A DNA stretch of 64,000 nt from Vreelandella malpeensis (GCF_020622355.1 NZ_WHVL01000001.1:434001-498000); one strand, 5' to 3'; shown: positions 18,662-27,219, counted from the first letter of the stretch. Notes: generated by a model from the letters alone, not told the origin. Numbers and translations: made by a program.

Positions 18662-19227
18662 GACGGTGTATCTCCTCGCCAGTGGTGAATGCCCTGGCGT
18701 GCGAGCCGGTAGGCCATCAGCAGCAGCGCGGCGGCCACGATGGTGTAGATCCAGCCTTTCGAAATCGGCAGCGTGCTCATGCTGGAGTTCCAGACCCGCT
18801 GGCCCACCTGCCAGGCAAGCCAGGCCACGTAAGCGAAGAAGCCGGCGCTCAGCAGGTGGTTGAAGCCCTTGAGCCAGCGTTTGGCCCGCCCGGGCAGCAC
18901 GAGCTCGAGAATCTCCACGTAGATATGGCCCTGGCGCGAGGCGGCCCCGGCGGCGCCGATGAACACCAGCAGCACCAACAGCATGCGCGCGCCCTCCTCG
19001 GTCCAGCCGATCGAGTGGTTGAAGGCGTAGCGTGACAGGAACTGGGCGAAGACGACCCCGCCAAGCGCAATCAGCACGCCCAGCGCCACGTGATCCTCGA
19101 ACACCCAGCGCGGGGCGGGCGCCGGGGTCGGGTCGAGCGCGGCGTGCATCGCGTTGCCGGCCGCGGGATCGCGGCCGGTGGCAGCAGGGGTCACCTGATC
19201 GAGGGGACGGCCCTTGTCGTCGTTCAT
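18658..19227 (-). CDS. TRAP transporter small permease DctQ
   Basis: A 189-residue protein with four hydrophobic helices starting near residue 45, the small membrane subunit of a TRAP system. Typical features are RYAFNHSIGWTEEGARMLLVLLVFIGAAGA and the following RQGHIYVEIL, conserved in DctQ. The first 40 residues form an unusually long hydrophilic Pro/Ala/Asp-rich leader. Its ATG overlaps the DctP stop codon by one base and its stop overlaps the DctM start, indicating tight translational coupling. Confidence 0.92.
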   Translation of the reverse strand: MNDDKGRPLDQVTPAATGRDPAAGNAMHAALDPTPAPAPRWVFEDHVALGVLIALGGVVFAQFLSRYAFNHSIGWTEEGARMLLVLLVFIGAAGAASRQGHIYVEILELVLPGRAKRWLKGFNHLLSAGFFAYVAWLAWQVGQRVWNSSMSTLPISKGWIYTIVAAALLLMAYRLARQGIHHWRGDTPS

Positions 19228-20192
19228 TACTCGATCGCCTCCAGCCGCTCCAGTTGCTCGCTGCTCCAGCCCACGTCGTCCGCAGTGAGGTAAGGCCGCA
19301 CCAGTTCGGCGAAGGGCGCGCGGTCCACTTCATGAACGTTCGTGCCGTTGTCCTCGAACCAGGTGACCAGCTCCTGCTCCTGCTGCTGGATGTCCAAGCT
19401 TCCCTGCTCGCCGGCCTCGCGGAACACGTCGCGGAACATCGCCTGATCCTCCTCGGAAAGCCGGGACCAGGCGTCGCCGCTCATGATGATCGGCTGGCTG
19501 TCGAAGATGTGGCCGGTGAGCGAGATATCCGACTGCACCTCGTCGAACTTCATCGCGCGGATGATCGGCAGCGGGTTCTCCTGACCGTCGACCACGCCCT
19601 GCTGAAGCGCGAGATACACCTCCGAGAATGCGATCGGGGTCGGGTTGGCGCCCACGGCGCGGGGGAACATCAGCAGTAGCTGTGCATCCGGCACGCGAAT
19701 CTTCATGCCCTGCATGTCGTCCGGCGCCAGCTTCGGCTCGTTGGCGGTAACGTGGCGCTGACCGAAGTAGATCAGACCCAGCGGCACGTGGCCGGTGGTT
19801 TCCTCATACCCCTGGGCGAGCTCCTGAAACAAATCGCTGCGCGAATAGGCCAACCAGTGGTCGAAGTCGCGGAACACGAACGGCGCGCTACCCAGCGCAA
19901 TGGGCGGATAGGCGTTGCCGGCGAAGGCGTTGCCGGTGTAGATGAGGTCCACGGTGGCCAGGTCCAGCCCTTCGTTGAGCTCGACCTCGTTGCCCAGCTG
20001 CGACGAGGGGAACACCTCGACGGTGTGGCGTCCGTCGCTGCGTTTCTCGATCTCTTCGGCGGCCCACTGCGCCCATTTGTGGTGGCTGTGGCTCGCCTCG
20101 TAGATATGCCCGAACACGAAGTCGTCGGCATGAACGGTGGAAGCCAGCGCCAGAGCCGCGACAAGCGTTGAAAGTTGATGACGTGCGCGCAT
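19227..20192 (-). CDS. TRAP transporter substrate-binding protein DctP
   Basis: A 321-residue exported binding protein with a signal peptide (MRARHQLSTLVAALALASTVHA). Family motifs include SHHKWAQWAAEEIEKRSDGRHTVEVFPSSQLGNEVELNEGL, read in pieces, and the carboxylate-binding Arg of GMKIRVPDAQLL. NPTPIAFSEVYLALQQGVVDGQENPLP is the conserved DctP strand that contacts the substrate. The ATG at 20192 has AAGGAG at the right distance; an in-frame upstream start is not needed. It heads the DctP-DctQ-DctM-enolase operon and is divergent from a GntR gene. Likely substrates are sugar acids or similar monocarboxylates, by context. Confidence 0.93.
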   Translation of the reverse strand: MRARHQLSTLVAALALASTVHADDFVFGHIYEASHSHHKWAQWAAEEIEKRSDGRHTVEVFPSSQLGNEVELNEGLDLATVDLIYTGNAFAGNAYPPIALGSAPFVFRDFDHWLAYSRSDLFQELAQGYEETTGHVPLGLIYFGQRHVTANEPKLAPDDMQGMKIRVPDAQLLLMFPRAVGANPTPIAFSEVYLALQQGVVDGQENPLPIIRAMKFDEVQSDISLTGHIFDSQPIIMSGDAWSRLSEEDQAMFRDVFREAGEQGSLDIQQQEQELVTWFEDNGTNVHEVDRAPFAELVRPYLTADDVGWSSEQLERLEAIE

Positions 20193-20339
20193 TGTTGTCT
20201 CCTTATTGGAATTCTCGACCAACACATGCAGTACACTGGGAATCACGAACTCGAGCAATTTGTTTGTCGCTTACCTAACCCCCTTGAACATAAGGAATTG
20301 TTTACAATCAATAAAAAGACAACTTCCGAGTTTGAATGC

Positions 20340-21071
20340 ATGACAACAAAGACCAACGTTGAAAAGACTAAAGTTGAAAAGACCAATGTCGACAAGACCA
20401 AAGTCGAAAGAATAAAGGCGCTGTATGACGACCTGCACCACGCCATCCTGCGCGGGCAGTACCTGAGAGGCGCGAAGCTGCCTACCGAAGCGGCGCTTTC
20501 GATGCGTTACGGGCTCGGCCGCAGCGCGGTACGCGAGGTCACGGCGCGGCTGAAGGAAGAAGGGCTGGTGATCGCGCGCCAGGGCGCGGGGCTGTTCGTC
20601 GCCGCCCGCCCGGCCACCGCCTTGGACGCCCCGAGCTTCGTCGATAGCCGCGACGACCTTGACGCGCTGTTCGATTTTCGCCTGCTGATCGAGACCGAGT
20701 CAGCGGCGCTGGCCGCCACCCGTCAGCGCCCCGGCGACATCGACCGCATCGAGGCGAAGGCGATGGCGCTTCGCCGGCTGTTCAGAAACGGCAAGCAGGG
20801 CACCCAGGAGGACTTCGACTTTCACCTCGAGATCGCCAAGACCGCCGGCAACAAGTTCCTGTTGAGCTCACTTCTCGCCCTGCAGACCGGGGTGATCTTC
20901 GGCGCCCGGTTCAGTCAGCCGAAATCCGAGCGCGATCTCATTCTCCACGCCCAGCAGGTCACCCAGGAGCACGACGAGATCGTCGTTGCGCTTCGCGAAC
21001 GAAGCGACGCCCGGGCCCGCGCCGCCATGCGGCGCCACATCCACGCCTCGCTCGGCCGCATCATGGAGTGA
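20340..21071 (+). CDS. GntR-family (FCD/FadR subfamily) transcriptional regulator
   Basis: A 243-residue regulator. After a Lys/Thr/Val-rich tail (residues 1-22), the winged helix domain spans about 25-90 (LPTEAALSMRYGLGRSAVREVTARLKEEGLV). An all-helical FCD effector domain follows (FDFRLLIETESAALAATR, FDFHLEIAKTAGNKFLL, EHDEIVVALRERSDARARAAMRRHI), whose Asp and His residues usually bind a metal and a carboxylate ligand. It is divergent from the TRAP/enolase operon and so is its likely regulator, with the operon substrate as effector. The tail is encoded by four near-identical 15-bp repeats. No strong ribosome binding site precedes the ATG at 20340. Confidence 0.9.
   Translation: MTTKTNVEKTKVEKTNVDKTKVERIKALYDDLHHAILRGQYLRGAKLPTEAALSMRYGLGRSAVREVTARLKEEGLVIARQGAGLFVAARPATALDAPSFVDSRDDLDALFDFRLLIETESAALAATRQRPGDIDRIEAKAMALRRLFRNGKQGTQEDFDFHLEIAKTAGNKFLLSSLLALQTGVIFGARFSQPKSERDLILHAQQVTQEHDEIVVALRERSDARARAAMRRHIHASLGRIME
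20349..20408 (+). repeat. Four tandem 15-bp repeats at the start of the GntR gene
   Basis: Units AAGACCAACGTTGAA, AAGACTAAAGTTGAA, AAGACCAATGTCGAC and AAGACCAAAGTCGAA are joined head to tail. They keep frame and give a repeated pentapeptide Lys-Thr-(Asn/Lys)-Val-(Glu/Asp) before the DNA-binding domain. Copy number could vary by slippage without breaking the frame. Confidence 0.9.
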
Positions 21072-21086
21072 TGCGCGGGCCTAGCG

Positions 21087-21665
21087 TCAGGCCAGCTCCC
21101 GCGCCAGGTGCGCGGCGTAGGCGGCGATGTCACGCTCGACGTTTGGTACCTTGATCACGTCGTTGGCGATGAAGGTGGGCAGTGGCGCCAGCCCGACGAA
21201 CTCCTGGGACTTGTGAAACGGGAAGTAGACGCCGTCCACGCCTCGGCCTTCGAAGAAGTTGCCGGGCTCATCGAAGGCGGCCACGGGCGCGTTCCAGGTC
21301 AAGGACAGCAGGTAGCGCCGCCCTTGCAGGAGCCCACCGCTGCCATACTGCTTGCTCGGGTCCTGGCGAGAGCGGCCATCGCTTGCGTAGAGCGAACCGT
21401 GGCCTTCGGTGAAGACCTCGTCGATGTAGCGCTTGACCGTCCAGGGCGCGCCCATCCACCAACCCGGCATTTGATAGACGATCACGTCGGCCCAGAGAAA
21501 CTTCGCCACCTCGACATCAAGCTCGTAGCCGCTCTCGATAACCGTCTCGCGTAGCTCGTGACCTTGTTTACTCAAGGTGCGCCAGGCCACATCGTGCAGG
21601 GTATTGTTGAGCTCACCGCCAGAATGGGCGAAGGGCTTGCCACCATTGATCAATAGAATCTTCAT
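21087..21665 (-). CDS. mdaB: NAD(P)H-dependent quinone oxidoreductase MdaB
   Basis: A 192-residue flavodoxin-fold enzyme, the length of MdaB. It has the FAD/FMN phosphate loop region LLINGGKPFAHSGGELN, the central VIVYQMPGWWMGAPWTVKRYIDEV and the LLSLTWNAPVAAF strand that are hallmarks of the MdaB group. It reduces quinones by two electrons with NAD(P)H in the cytoplasm, avoiding semiquinone formation and so protecting from oxidative stress. It is divergent from a LysR gene 191 bp away, its likely regulator. It converges with the GntR gene, with a 15-bp gap. Confidence 0.93.
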   Translation of the reverse strand: MKILLINGGKPFAHSGGELNNTLHDVAWRTLSKQGHELRETVIESGYELDVEVAKFLWADVIVYQMPGWWMGAPWTVKRYIDEVFTEGHGSLYASDGRSRQDPSKQYGSGGLLQGRRYLLSLTWNAPVAAFDEPGNFFEGRGVDGVYFPFHKSQEFVGLAPLPTFIANDVIKVPNVERDIAAYAAHLARELA

Positions 21666-21856
21666 CGATACGACGTCCTTTGACGGAAATGATCGCGAGC
21701 ATAGAACGAACCTCGAAGGGTCCTCCTGATTGCCAGCGGCGTCAGTATGGGCGAACCTCGGCGTAGAAAAAACCGACGCGGTTGCAAGAGACTATTGACG
21801 GTTCATCAACAAACGTCGTGAACTGGCCGGGTATCGATGTCGAACGCGAGACTCCC

Positions 21857-22759
21857 ATGAAAACCACCCTGGAAGAGCAACGAGCCTTTGCCACCGTCGT
21901 GGACTGCGCCTCCATCACCGGGGCCGCCGAGCAGCTCGGCATGACGGTGTCCGGCGTCAGTCGGGCGCTCAACCGGCTAGAGCGCAAGCTGGGCGCCACG
22001 CTCTTGCGTCGTACCACCCGGCGCCTGGAGTTGACCCAGGAGGGGGAAACGTTTCTAGCGCACTGCCGGCGGATTCTACGTGCAGTGGATGTGGCTGAGG
22101 AGTCGGTTCGCGACCACCACGGCCAGCCACGGGGCCAACTTCGCATCAACGCGGCGCCGAGTTTCATGCAGTTCGTGATCGTGCCGCTGATCGGGGAGTT
22201 TCGTGCCCGCTACCCGGGCATCCATCTGCAGCTCGATACCCACGACCGGTTCGTTGATCTGCTGGAGCAGCGTGTTGACCTGGCGATCCGCATCGGCGAA
22301 CTCGACGACTCCTCGCTTCACGCGCGCTTGCTGGGCAAGAGCCCCCTTCGCCTGCTGGCAAGCCCTGGTTATCTTGCCCGCGCCGGCATCCCGGAAACGG
22401 TGGAGGACCTCGCTCACCACAGCCTTCTGGGGTTCAGCCAGCTCGATCATTTGAACCGCTGGCCCTTGCGCGGGCTCGATGGGGACGACGTTCACATCAC
22501 CCCTACCCTGCTCGCTTCCAGCGGCAGCACCCTGATGGAACTTGCAATTAAAGGCGAGGGCATCGTGTGCCTGGCAGACTTCATGACCCTGACCCCGCGC
22601 CGCAGCCAGGCGCTGGTCGAGGTACTGCCTCAACACAGCGTGCCCACGGCACAAGCGGTTCACGCCGTCTACTACCGCCAGGCCACGCTTTCGCAGCGGG
22701 CGCGACTGTTCATCGACTTTCTCGTCGAGCGCTTGGCAGGGCAATATCTGCAAGAGTGA
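21857..22759 (+). CDS. LysR-family regulator (CrgA/DmlR-like subgroup), next to mdaB
   Basis: A 300-residue LysR protein with the winged helix at residues 1-62 (LEEQRAFATVVDCASITGAAEQLGMTVSGVSRALNRLERKLG in pieces) and the effector domain from about 90 (GQLRINAAPSFMQFVIVPLIGEFRARYPGIHLQL). The RTTRRLELTQEGETFLAHCRRIL segment is typical of the subgroup that often controls an adjacent divergent oxidoreductase. That neighbour here is mdaB. The ATG at 21857 was chosen because homology begins there. Effector unknown; a quinone or oxidant is a reasonable guess. Confidence 0.9.
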   Translation: MKTTLEEQRAFATVVDCASITGAAEQLGMTVSGVSRALNRLERKLGATLLRRTTRRLELTQEGETFLAHCRRILRAVDVAEESVRDHHGQPRGQLRINAAPSFMQFVIVPLIGEFRARYPGIHLQLDTHDRFVDLLEQRVDLAIRIGELDDSSLHARLLGKSPLRLLASPGYLARAGIPETVEDLAHHSLLGFSQLDHLNRWPLRGLDGDDVHITPTLLASSGSTLMELAIKGEGIVCLADFMTLTPRRSQALVEVLPQHSVPTAQAVHAVYYRQATLSQRARLFIDFLVERLAGQYLQE

Positions 22760-22839
22760 CGGCCCCCGGCGCGATTCGGTGCTAGGCTTTCGGTGATACC
22801 ACCGTGAAGGTGGCTTTTGTCATGCACAAGGACCGTATC

Positions 22840-23370
22840 ATGATCGACTCTATCGAAGAGCTGGAACGCATTCGACTGGCTTGCCACAAGAAGGTGACGC
22901 GGAGCTCGAGCCTGTCCGCCGGCGCCGCCATCATTCCTATTCCCGGGGTCGATATCGGCTCCGACGTTGCGATCCTGCTGCGCCTGATCCCGCAGATCAA
23001 CGAGAAGTTCGGCCTGACGCCGGAGCAGATCGAGGCGCTGGACACCGAATCCAAGATAATGGTGATGACCGCGATCTCCAACGTCGGCAGCAAGATGGCG
23101 GGCAAGTACATCACCCGCAAGCTGATCGTCAATCTGCTGCAGAAGATGGGCTTCAAGATTGCCGCCAAGGGCACCTCGAAGTTCGTGCCCTTCATCGGCA
23201 GCGCCGTGGCCGGCGGCATCAGCTACACCGCCATGAAGTACATGGGCAACAAGCACATCGAGGACTGTTACCAGATCGCCCTCGAAGCGCTGGAGCAGCG
23301 CAACTTCGACGCCGCCGAACCCATCGACGTCACGCCGACGCCGACTGATCCCCCGCCCCGCCAAGACTGA
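22840..23370 (+). CDS. DUF697-like helical membrane-associated protein
   Basis: A protein of about 176 residues built around AAIIPIPGVDIGSDVAILLRLIPQINEKFGL and GTSKFVPFIGSAVAGGISYTAMKYMG, two amphipathic-hydrophobic hairpins each with a Pro-x-x-Gly or Pro-Phe-Ile-Gly turn. This resembles the DUF697 domain attached to some GTPases (YcjF-like), but no GTPase domain is present. The C-terminus is a Pro/Thr-rich tail. Two starts are possible: ATG at 22840 with AAGGA seven bases upstream (chosen), or ATG at 22822. A small hairpin CCACC/GGTGG lies just before. Function unknown. Confidence 0.65.
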   Translation: MIDSIEELERIRLACHKKVTRSSSLSAGAAIIPIPGVDIGSDVAILLRLIPQINEKFGLTPEQIEALDTESKIMVMTAISNVGSKMAGKYITRKLIVNLLQKMGFKIAAKGTSKFVPFIGSAVAGGISYTAMKYMGNKHIEDCYQIALEALEQRNFDAAEPIDVTPTPTDPPPRQD

Positions 23371-23382
23371 GCCTGTGAGCGG

Positions 23383-24399
23383 CTAGAACCCCAGCGCGCG
23401 ATGGCGCAGCGGGCGCAGGGCGAAAAACACCAGCATCACCAGCGCGAGCCACTCCACCCCGTGAGGCAGAAGTTCCTGCACCTGCCCGGCCTGGCTCACG
23501 GGGTCGAAGCCGGTCAGCGTCAGGGTGGCGTCTACCAGCCACCCGAGCGCCACGGTGACCGTGAACACGCTCGCCATGTAGATCAGCAGCGCCCGCGTAC
23601 CGAGTTCGCGACGAAATACCGCCAGCGTCGCCAGGCTCGTGATGGGCCCTGCCAGCAGGAACACCAGCGCCATGCCCGGCGACAGGCCGGCCAGCAGCAG
23701 ACCGGCGGCGATAGGCGTGGCGGCAGAAGCGCATACGTAGAGCGGTATGCCCACCAGCGCCATGAGCGCAAGCGCCCAGGGCCCCGAGAAGCTCGCCAGC
23801 GCCTGGGGCGATGCCCAGACCATCAGCACGCCCGCCAGCAGCAGCCCGACGAAGATCCATACGCTGAAATCGTCCAGCAGGTCGCTGAAGGCGTAGCGCA
23901 ACCCGGCGCGCAGGCCGCCGGGTTCGGCAGGCGTGGACGCGCCGCAGCCCTGCGAGGCGCAGCAGCCCGTTGCCGGCGCCGTCACTACCGGCGCCGGAGT
24001 TTTGCTCGTCAGCCCGACCAGAATACCCGTCACGATGGCAGTGACCAGTGCCCCGGCCATCCGCAGCAAGGCCATCACCGGCCCGAGCAGGGCGCTGGTC
24101 AGAAAGATCGAGTCCACCCCCACCCCTGGGGTGCTGATCAAGAAGGCGGTGGTCGGCCCCCGTCCGGCGCCGCCTCGGTGCAGCGCCATCGCCGTGGGGA
24201 TCGCCCCGCAGGAGCACAGCGGCAGCGGCATGCCGATGATCGAGGCTCGCAGCACGCCGCTGACGCCCGCGCCACCCAGCCAACGCTGCAACAGCCGCTC
24301 GGGAAGATACGCCTTGACCAGCCCGGCCACGAACAGGCCCAGCAGCAGCCAGGGAGCGGCGCTCAGCGCCACGCTCAACAACGATTCGATAAGGTTCAT
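23383..24399 (-). CDS. SO_0444-family heavy-metal efflux permease
   Basis: A 338-residue permease of the COG0701 (ArsP-like, DUF318) group with about eight to ten membrane helices in two repeats. A metal-type motif PLPLCSCGAIPTAMALHRGGAGRGPTT occurs in the first half and PLYVCASAATPIAAGLLLAGLSPG in the second. A central cytoplasmic Cys-rich linker GCCASQGCGAS separates them, as in SO_0444 proteins linked to Cu/Zn export. It is divergent from a MerR-family regulator and preceded by a perfect palindromic operator. Zn, Cd, Pb or Cu export is inferred. The ATG at 24399 has AGGTG upstream. Confidence 0.85.
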   Translation of the reverse strand: MNLIESLLSVALSAAPWLLLGLFVAGLVKAYLPERLLQRWLGGAGVSGVLRASIIGMPLPLCSCGAIPTAMALHRGGAGRGPTTAFLISTPGVGVDSIFLTSALLGPVMALLRMAGALVTAIVTGILVGLTSKTPAPVVTAPATGCCASQGCGASTPAEPGGLRAGLRYAFSDLLDDFSVWIFVGLLLAGVLMVWASPQALASFSGPWALALMALVGIPLYVCASAATPIAAGLLLAGLSPGMALVFLLAGPITSLATLAVFRRELGTRALLIYMASVFTVTVALGWLVDATLTLTGFDPVSQAGQVQELLPHGVEWLALVMLVFFALRPLRHRALGF

Positions 24400-24442
24400 C
24401 GCGACACCTGCTTGCAGTGGAAAGAGACCATGACTAGCCTGA

Positions 24443-24463
24443 ACCCTGTAACCGTTACAGGGT
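24443..24463. promoter_or_regulatory. MerR-type operator, perfect 10+1+10 palindrome
   Basis: Arms ACCCTGTAAC and GTTACAGGGT around a single C form a perfect inverted repeat. On the minus strand it is directly joined to TTGACC, a -35 box for the permease gene, and fills the long spacer expected of MerR-activated promoters. It also overlaps the AGGG ribosome binding site region of the regulator gene, so the regulator probably controls itself. The arms resemble known CadR/PbrR sites. Confidence 0.85.
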
Positions 24464-24469
24464 CAAGCC

Positions 24470-24871
24470 ATGGAACCCCGCTATCGCATCGGCGAGATCG
24501 CCGCACGCACCGGCTGCTCGCCGGAAAGCATTCGTCACTACGAGAAGCGCGGCCTGCTGACGGCTCCGGCCCGGGGCGAGCAGGGCTATCGCGTCTACGG
24601 CCAGGCGGCACTCGAGCGCATCAACTTCATTCGTCACGCCCGTCATCTCGGCCTGGACCTGGCCACCATCCAGGAGCTGCTGGCACTCTCCGACCAGCCC
24701 AACGCCGACTGCGCGGCGGTGGACGAGATCGCCAGTCGTCATCTCGCCCACCTGGAGGAGCGCATCGCCGCCCTCTCGGCGTTGGCGGACGAACTGCGTC
24801 TGGTCACTACCCAATGTCGTGGCGGCAAGACTGCCGACTGCCGCATCATTCAAGCGCTCTTCCAGGACTGA
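24470..24871 (+). CDS. MerR-family heavy-metal regulator (CadR/PbrR/ZntR branch)
   Basis: A 133-residue MerR protein. The DNA-binding domain is residues 1-70 (YRIGEIAARTGCSPESIRHYEKRGLL), followed by a dimerisation helix (HLAHLEERIAALSALADELR) and a metal loop. Cysteines at 81, 116 and 124 match the three-Cys pattern of the Cd/Pb/Zn sensors of this branch; CueR-like copper sensors lack the first. MerR regulators twist the operator to activate a promoter with a long spacer. The partner is the divergent efflux permease, with which it shares the 21-bp palindrome. The ATG is 6 bp after the operator, so its own message has almost no leader between operator and start. Confidence 0.92.
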   Translation: MEPRYRIGEIAARTGCSPESIRHYEKRGLLTAPARGEQGYRVYGQAALERINFIRHARHLGLDLATIQELLALSDQPNADCAAVDEIASRHLAHLEERIAALSALADELRLVTTQCRGGKTADCRIIQALFQD

Positions 24872-24927
24872 AACGACGCTCTTGGCAGGCACACCATCAA
24901 TGACATGCATTCTCATGCGCATTTACA

Positions 24928-24946
24928 TATAAGAATGATTTTTATA
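24928..24946. promoter_or_regulatory. Candidate Fur box upstream of the siderophore receptor
   Basis: The AT-rich 19-mer TATAAGAATGATTTTTATA agrees with the Fur consensus at about 12 of 19 positions. It sits about 70 bp before the receptor start, the normal place for iron repression. The downstream operon is an iron uptake system, which supports the call. Confidence 0.65.
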
Positions 24947-25016
24947 TGATCGCCGGGAACATAACGACATGACGCTCGTCCCCAGGGCGCATAACGTCTA
25001 TTTCCCAAGGGATCCT

Positions 25017-27155
25017 ATGAAAACCGCACCCCGAGTCGTCAGCGCCTCGCTGTTGACCTCCGCCTGCCTGATGGCCGCCGCCCATGCCAACGCGCAAGCC
25101 CAGGGCGACGCACAAGCGCTCGACACCGTCACCGTCACCGGCGCCAATCTCTACGAGAACATCGGCTACACGCGCCGCAGCACCACCGCTGGTACGGGCT
25201 TGACCCTCACTCAACGTGAACTGCCCCAGGCGATCAGCATCGTCACCGAGCAGCGCATTCGCGATCAGGCTCTGGGAACCATCGAGGATGTGCTGACCAA
25301 CACCACCGGCATCTCGACGCGCAACGTGGACAGCGAGCGGGTCAGCTTCTCCTCCCGCGGTTTTCGCATCAACAGCTTCCAGTACGACGGCATCCCCACG
25401 CTCAACCGCGACGGCCGCTGGTACTTCGGCGAAGGGCGATTGAACACCGCCATCTACGATCGCGTCGAGGTCATTCGCGGCGCCAACGGACTGACCACCG
25501 GCTCCGGCAACCCCGGCGCCTCGGTCAACTTCGTGCGCAAGCGCGCCGACAGCCGCGAGTTCGAAGGCTCCGTTTCCGGCACGCTCGGCAGCTGGGACCA
25601 GCGCGGCACGACGGTGGATCTCGCAACACCGCTTTCTGCCTCGGGTGATGTGCGCGGGCGTTTCATCGGCGGCTATGAGGAAGGCGGTGCGTTTCTGGAT
25701 CGCGAAGACAAGCGGCGCACCTTCGGCTATGGCGTGATCGACGCCGATGTCACCGACTCGACCACCGTGTCGCTGGGCTTCGACTACCAGGACAGCCACA
25801 CGTCATCGCCCACCTGGGGCGGGCTTCCGCTATGGTTCGACGACGGCACGCCGACCGACTTTTCGCGCTCGTTCAGCGTCGCGCCGACCTGGTCCTACTA
25901 CGACTTCGAGTCCGAAAAGGTCTTCGCCGAGCTTGCCCACCGGTTCGACAATGGTTGGCAGGCGCGTATCGTGGGTACCCACGAAGAGACCGACATGGAC
26001 GGCAAGCTCGCCTACCCCTACGTCGAGGGCACCCTGCCCAACCGCGTGGACGGCAGCGGCGTCTCTTTCTTTACCGGCTGGAACCGCGGCCATCGCGAGG
26101 TCGACTCCGTCGACGCCCAGGCCAGCGGCCCCTTCTCTCTGCTCGGGCGCGAGCACGAGCTGGTCATCGGCGGCAGCTACAGCGACCAGACCAACGACTA
26201 CGAGAACACCTTCATCGATGGCTTCGAGGTCGCAGACTTCAATAACTGGAACGGCGCGGCTCCCAACGAAGGCTGGGCACCCTTCGAGCCGTCCGAGGCC
26301 TCCAGCACCCGTCAAAAGGCGATCTACTCCGCGGCGCGGTTCTCGCTTGCCGACCCGCTTTCACTGATCATGGGCGCCCGCTACACCGAGTGGAAGGGCA
26401 TGACCCAGTTTCGTAGCCTCGATCGACAGAGCAAGTATGAAGTCACGCCTTACGGCGGGCTGGTGTACGATTTCGACGATACCTACTCGGCGTTCGCCAG
26501 CTACACCGAGATCTTCGAGCCGCAGAACTATCGCGATCTGGGCGGAAGTTATCTCGACCCGGTTCAAGGCAAGAATTATGAAACCGGCGTGAAAGCCGCC
26601 TGGCTCGACGGGCGCCTGAACGGCTCGTTCTCGGTGTTTCGCATCGAGCAGGACAACGTCGCCGCGGCCTTGCCCGGGCTTCCCGGCCAACGGGAGACGT
26701 TCTACGAAGCCGTCGAAGGCGTGGTCAGCGAAGGCTTCGAGGTGGAGCTCAGCGGCGCGGTCACCGAGGATCTGGACATGACCGTCGGCTACTCGCACTT
26801 CACCGCCAAATCCGATGAAGACAACTTCAACGTCAACCAGCCGCGTTCGCTGTTCAATCTGTTCGCCAGCTACACAGTGCCCCAGACCCCGGAACTCACC
26901 TTGGGCGGCGGGCTCAACTGGAGCAGCAAACTGGTGGCGGACAACCTGAGTACGCCGGCCGGCATTCCGACCCGTTTCGAGGAAGGCAGCTACACCCTGG
27001 CCAACCTGTTCGGGCGCTACCGGTTCACGGAGGATCTCAGCTTGCAGGTCAACCTCAAGAACCTGTTCGACGAGAAGTACTACACCAACGTGGGGGGCTA
27101 CGGCGTCTACGGCGAGCCACGCAGTATTTCGACGACGCTGCGCTACGACTTCTAA
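25017..27155 (+). CDS. TonB-dependent ferric siderophore receptor
   Basis: A 712-residue outer-membrane receptor. It has a signal peptide (residues 1-24, ending AHANAQAQ), a TonB-box-like DTVTVTG, a plug domain (LPQAISIVTEQRIRDQALGTIEDVLTNTTGIS; YDRVEVIRGANGLTTGSGNPGASVNFVRKR) and a 22-strand barrel ending in the aromatic TLRYDF. It resembles the FhuE/FpvA/FoxA group for hydroxamate-type siderophores. No N-terminal signalling domain is present, so it does not control a sigma factor. ATG at 25017 with AAGGGA upstream is preferred over an upstream in-frame ATG. A hairpin terminator follows, then the matching ABC transporter genes. Siderophore identity is unknown; no biosynthesis genes are nearby, so it may be a xenosiderophore. 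Confidence 0.94.
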   Translation: MKTAPRVVSASLLTSACLMAAAHANAQAQGDAQALDTVTVTGANLYENIGYTRRSTTAGTGLTLTQRELPQAISIVTEQRIRDQALGTIEDVLTNTTGISTRNVDSERVSFSSRGFRINSFQYDGIPTLNRDGRWYFGEGRLNTAIYDRVEVIRGANGLTTGSGNPGASVNFVRKRADSREFEGSVSGTLGSWDQRGTTVDLATPLSASGDVRGRFIGGYEEGGAFLDREDKRRTFGYGVIDADVTDSTTVSLGFDYQDSHTSSPTWGGLPLWFDDGTPTDFSRSFSVAPTWSYYDFESEKVFAELAHRFDNGWQARIVGTHEETDMDGKLAYPYVEGTLPNRVDGSGVSFFTGWNRGHREVDSVDAQASGPFSLLGREHELVIGGSYSDQTNDYENTFIDGFEVADFNNWNGAAPNEGWAPFEPSEASSTRQKAIYSAARFSLADPLSLIMGARYTEWKGMTQFRSLDRQSKYEVTPYGGLVYDFDDTYSAFASYTEIFEPQNYRDLGGSYLDPVQGKNYETGVKAAWLDGRLNGSFSVFRIEQDNVAAALPGLPGQRETFYEAVEGVVSEGFEVELSGAVTEDLDMTVGYSHFTAKSDEDNFNVNQPRSLFNLFASYTVPQTPELTLGGGLNWSSKLVADNLSTPAGIPTRFEEGSYTLANLFGRYRFTEDLSLQVNLKNLFDEKYYTNVGGYGVYGEPRSISTTLRYDF

Positions 27156-27171
27156 GCGACACGCACCTGTT

Positions 27172-27205
27172 GGCCGCCCGGGCATGTCCCGGGCGGCCGC
27201 TTTTT
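27172..27205 (+). terminator. Terminator/attenuator between receptor and ABC genes
   Basis: Arms GGCCGCCCGGG and CCCGGGCGGCC around a 5-base loop, followed by GC and five T. A strong hairpin inside the iron operon would make the receptor message more abundant than that for the transporter. The next gene starts 15 bp later, so readthrough or a promoter hidden in the receptor gene must feed it. Confidence 0.85.
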
Positions 27206-27219
27206 GAAAGGAAACGTCC

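Noticed and set aside
17390..19333. A 647-codon fused protein ahead of DctM
   Set aside because: The upstream 220 codons are another frame of the DctQ gene; DctM homology and the ATGA coupling start at 18661.
20243..20446. Minus-strand frame with repeated Ser-Thr-Leu-Val units
   Set aside because: It is the reverse complement of the GntR 15-bp repeats and has no homology or ribosome binding site.
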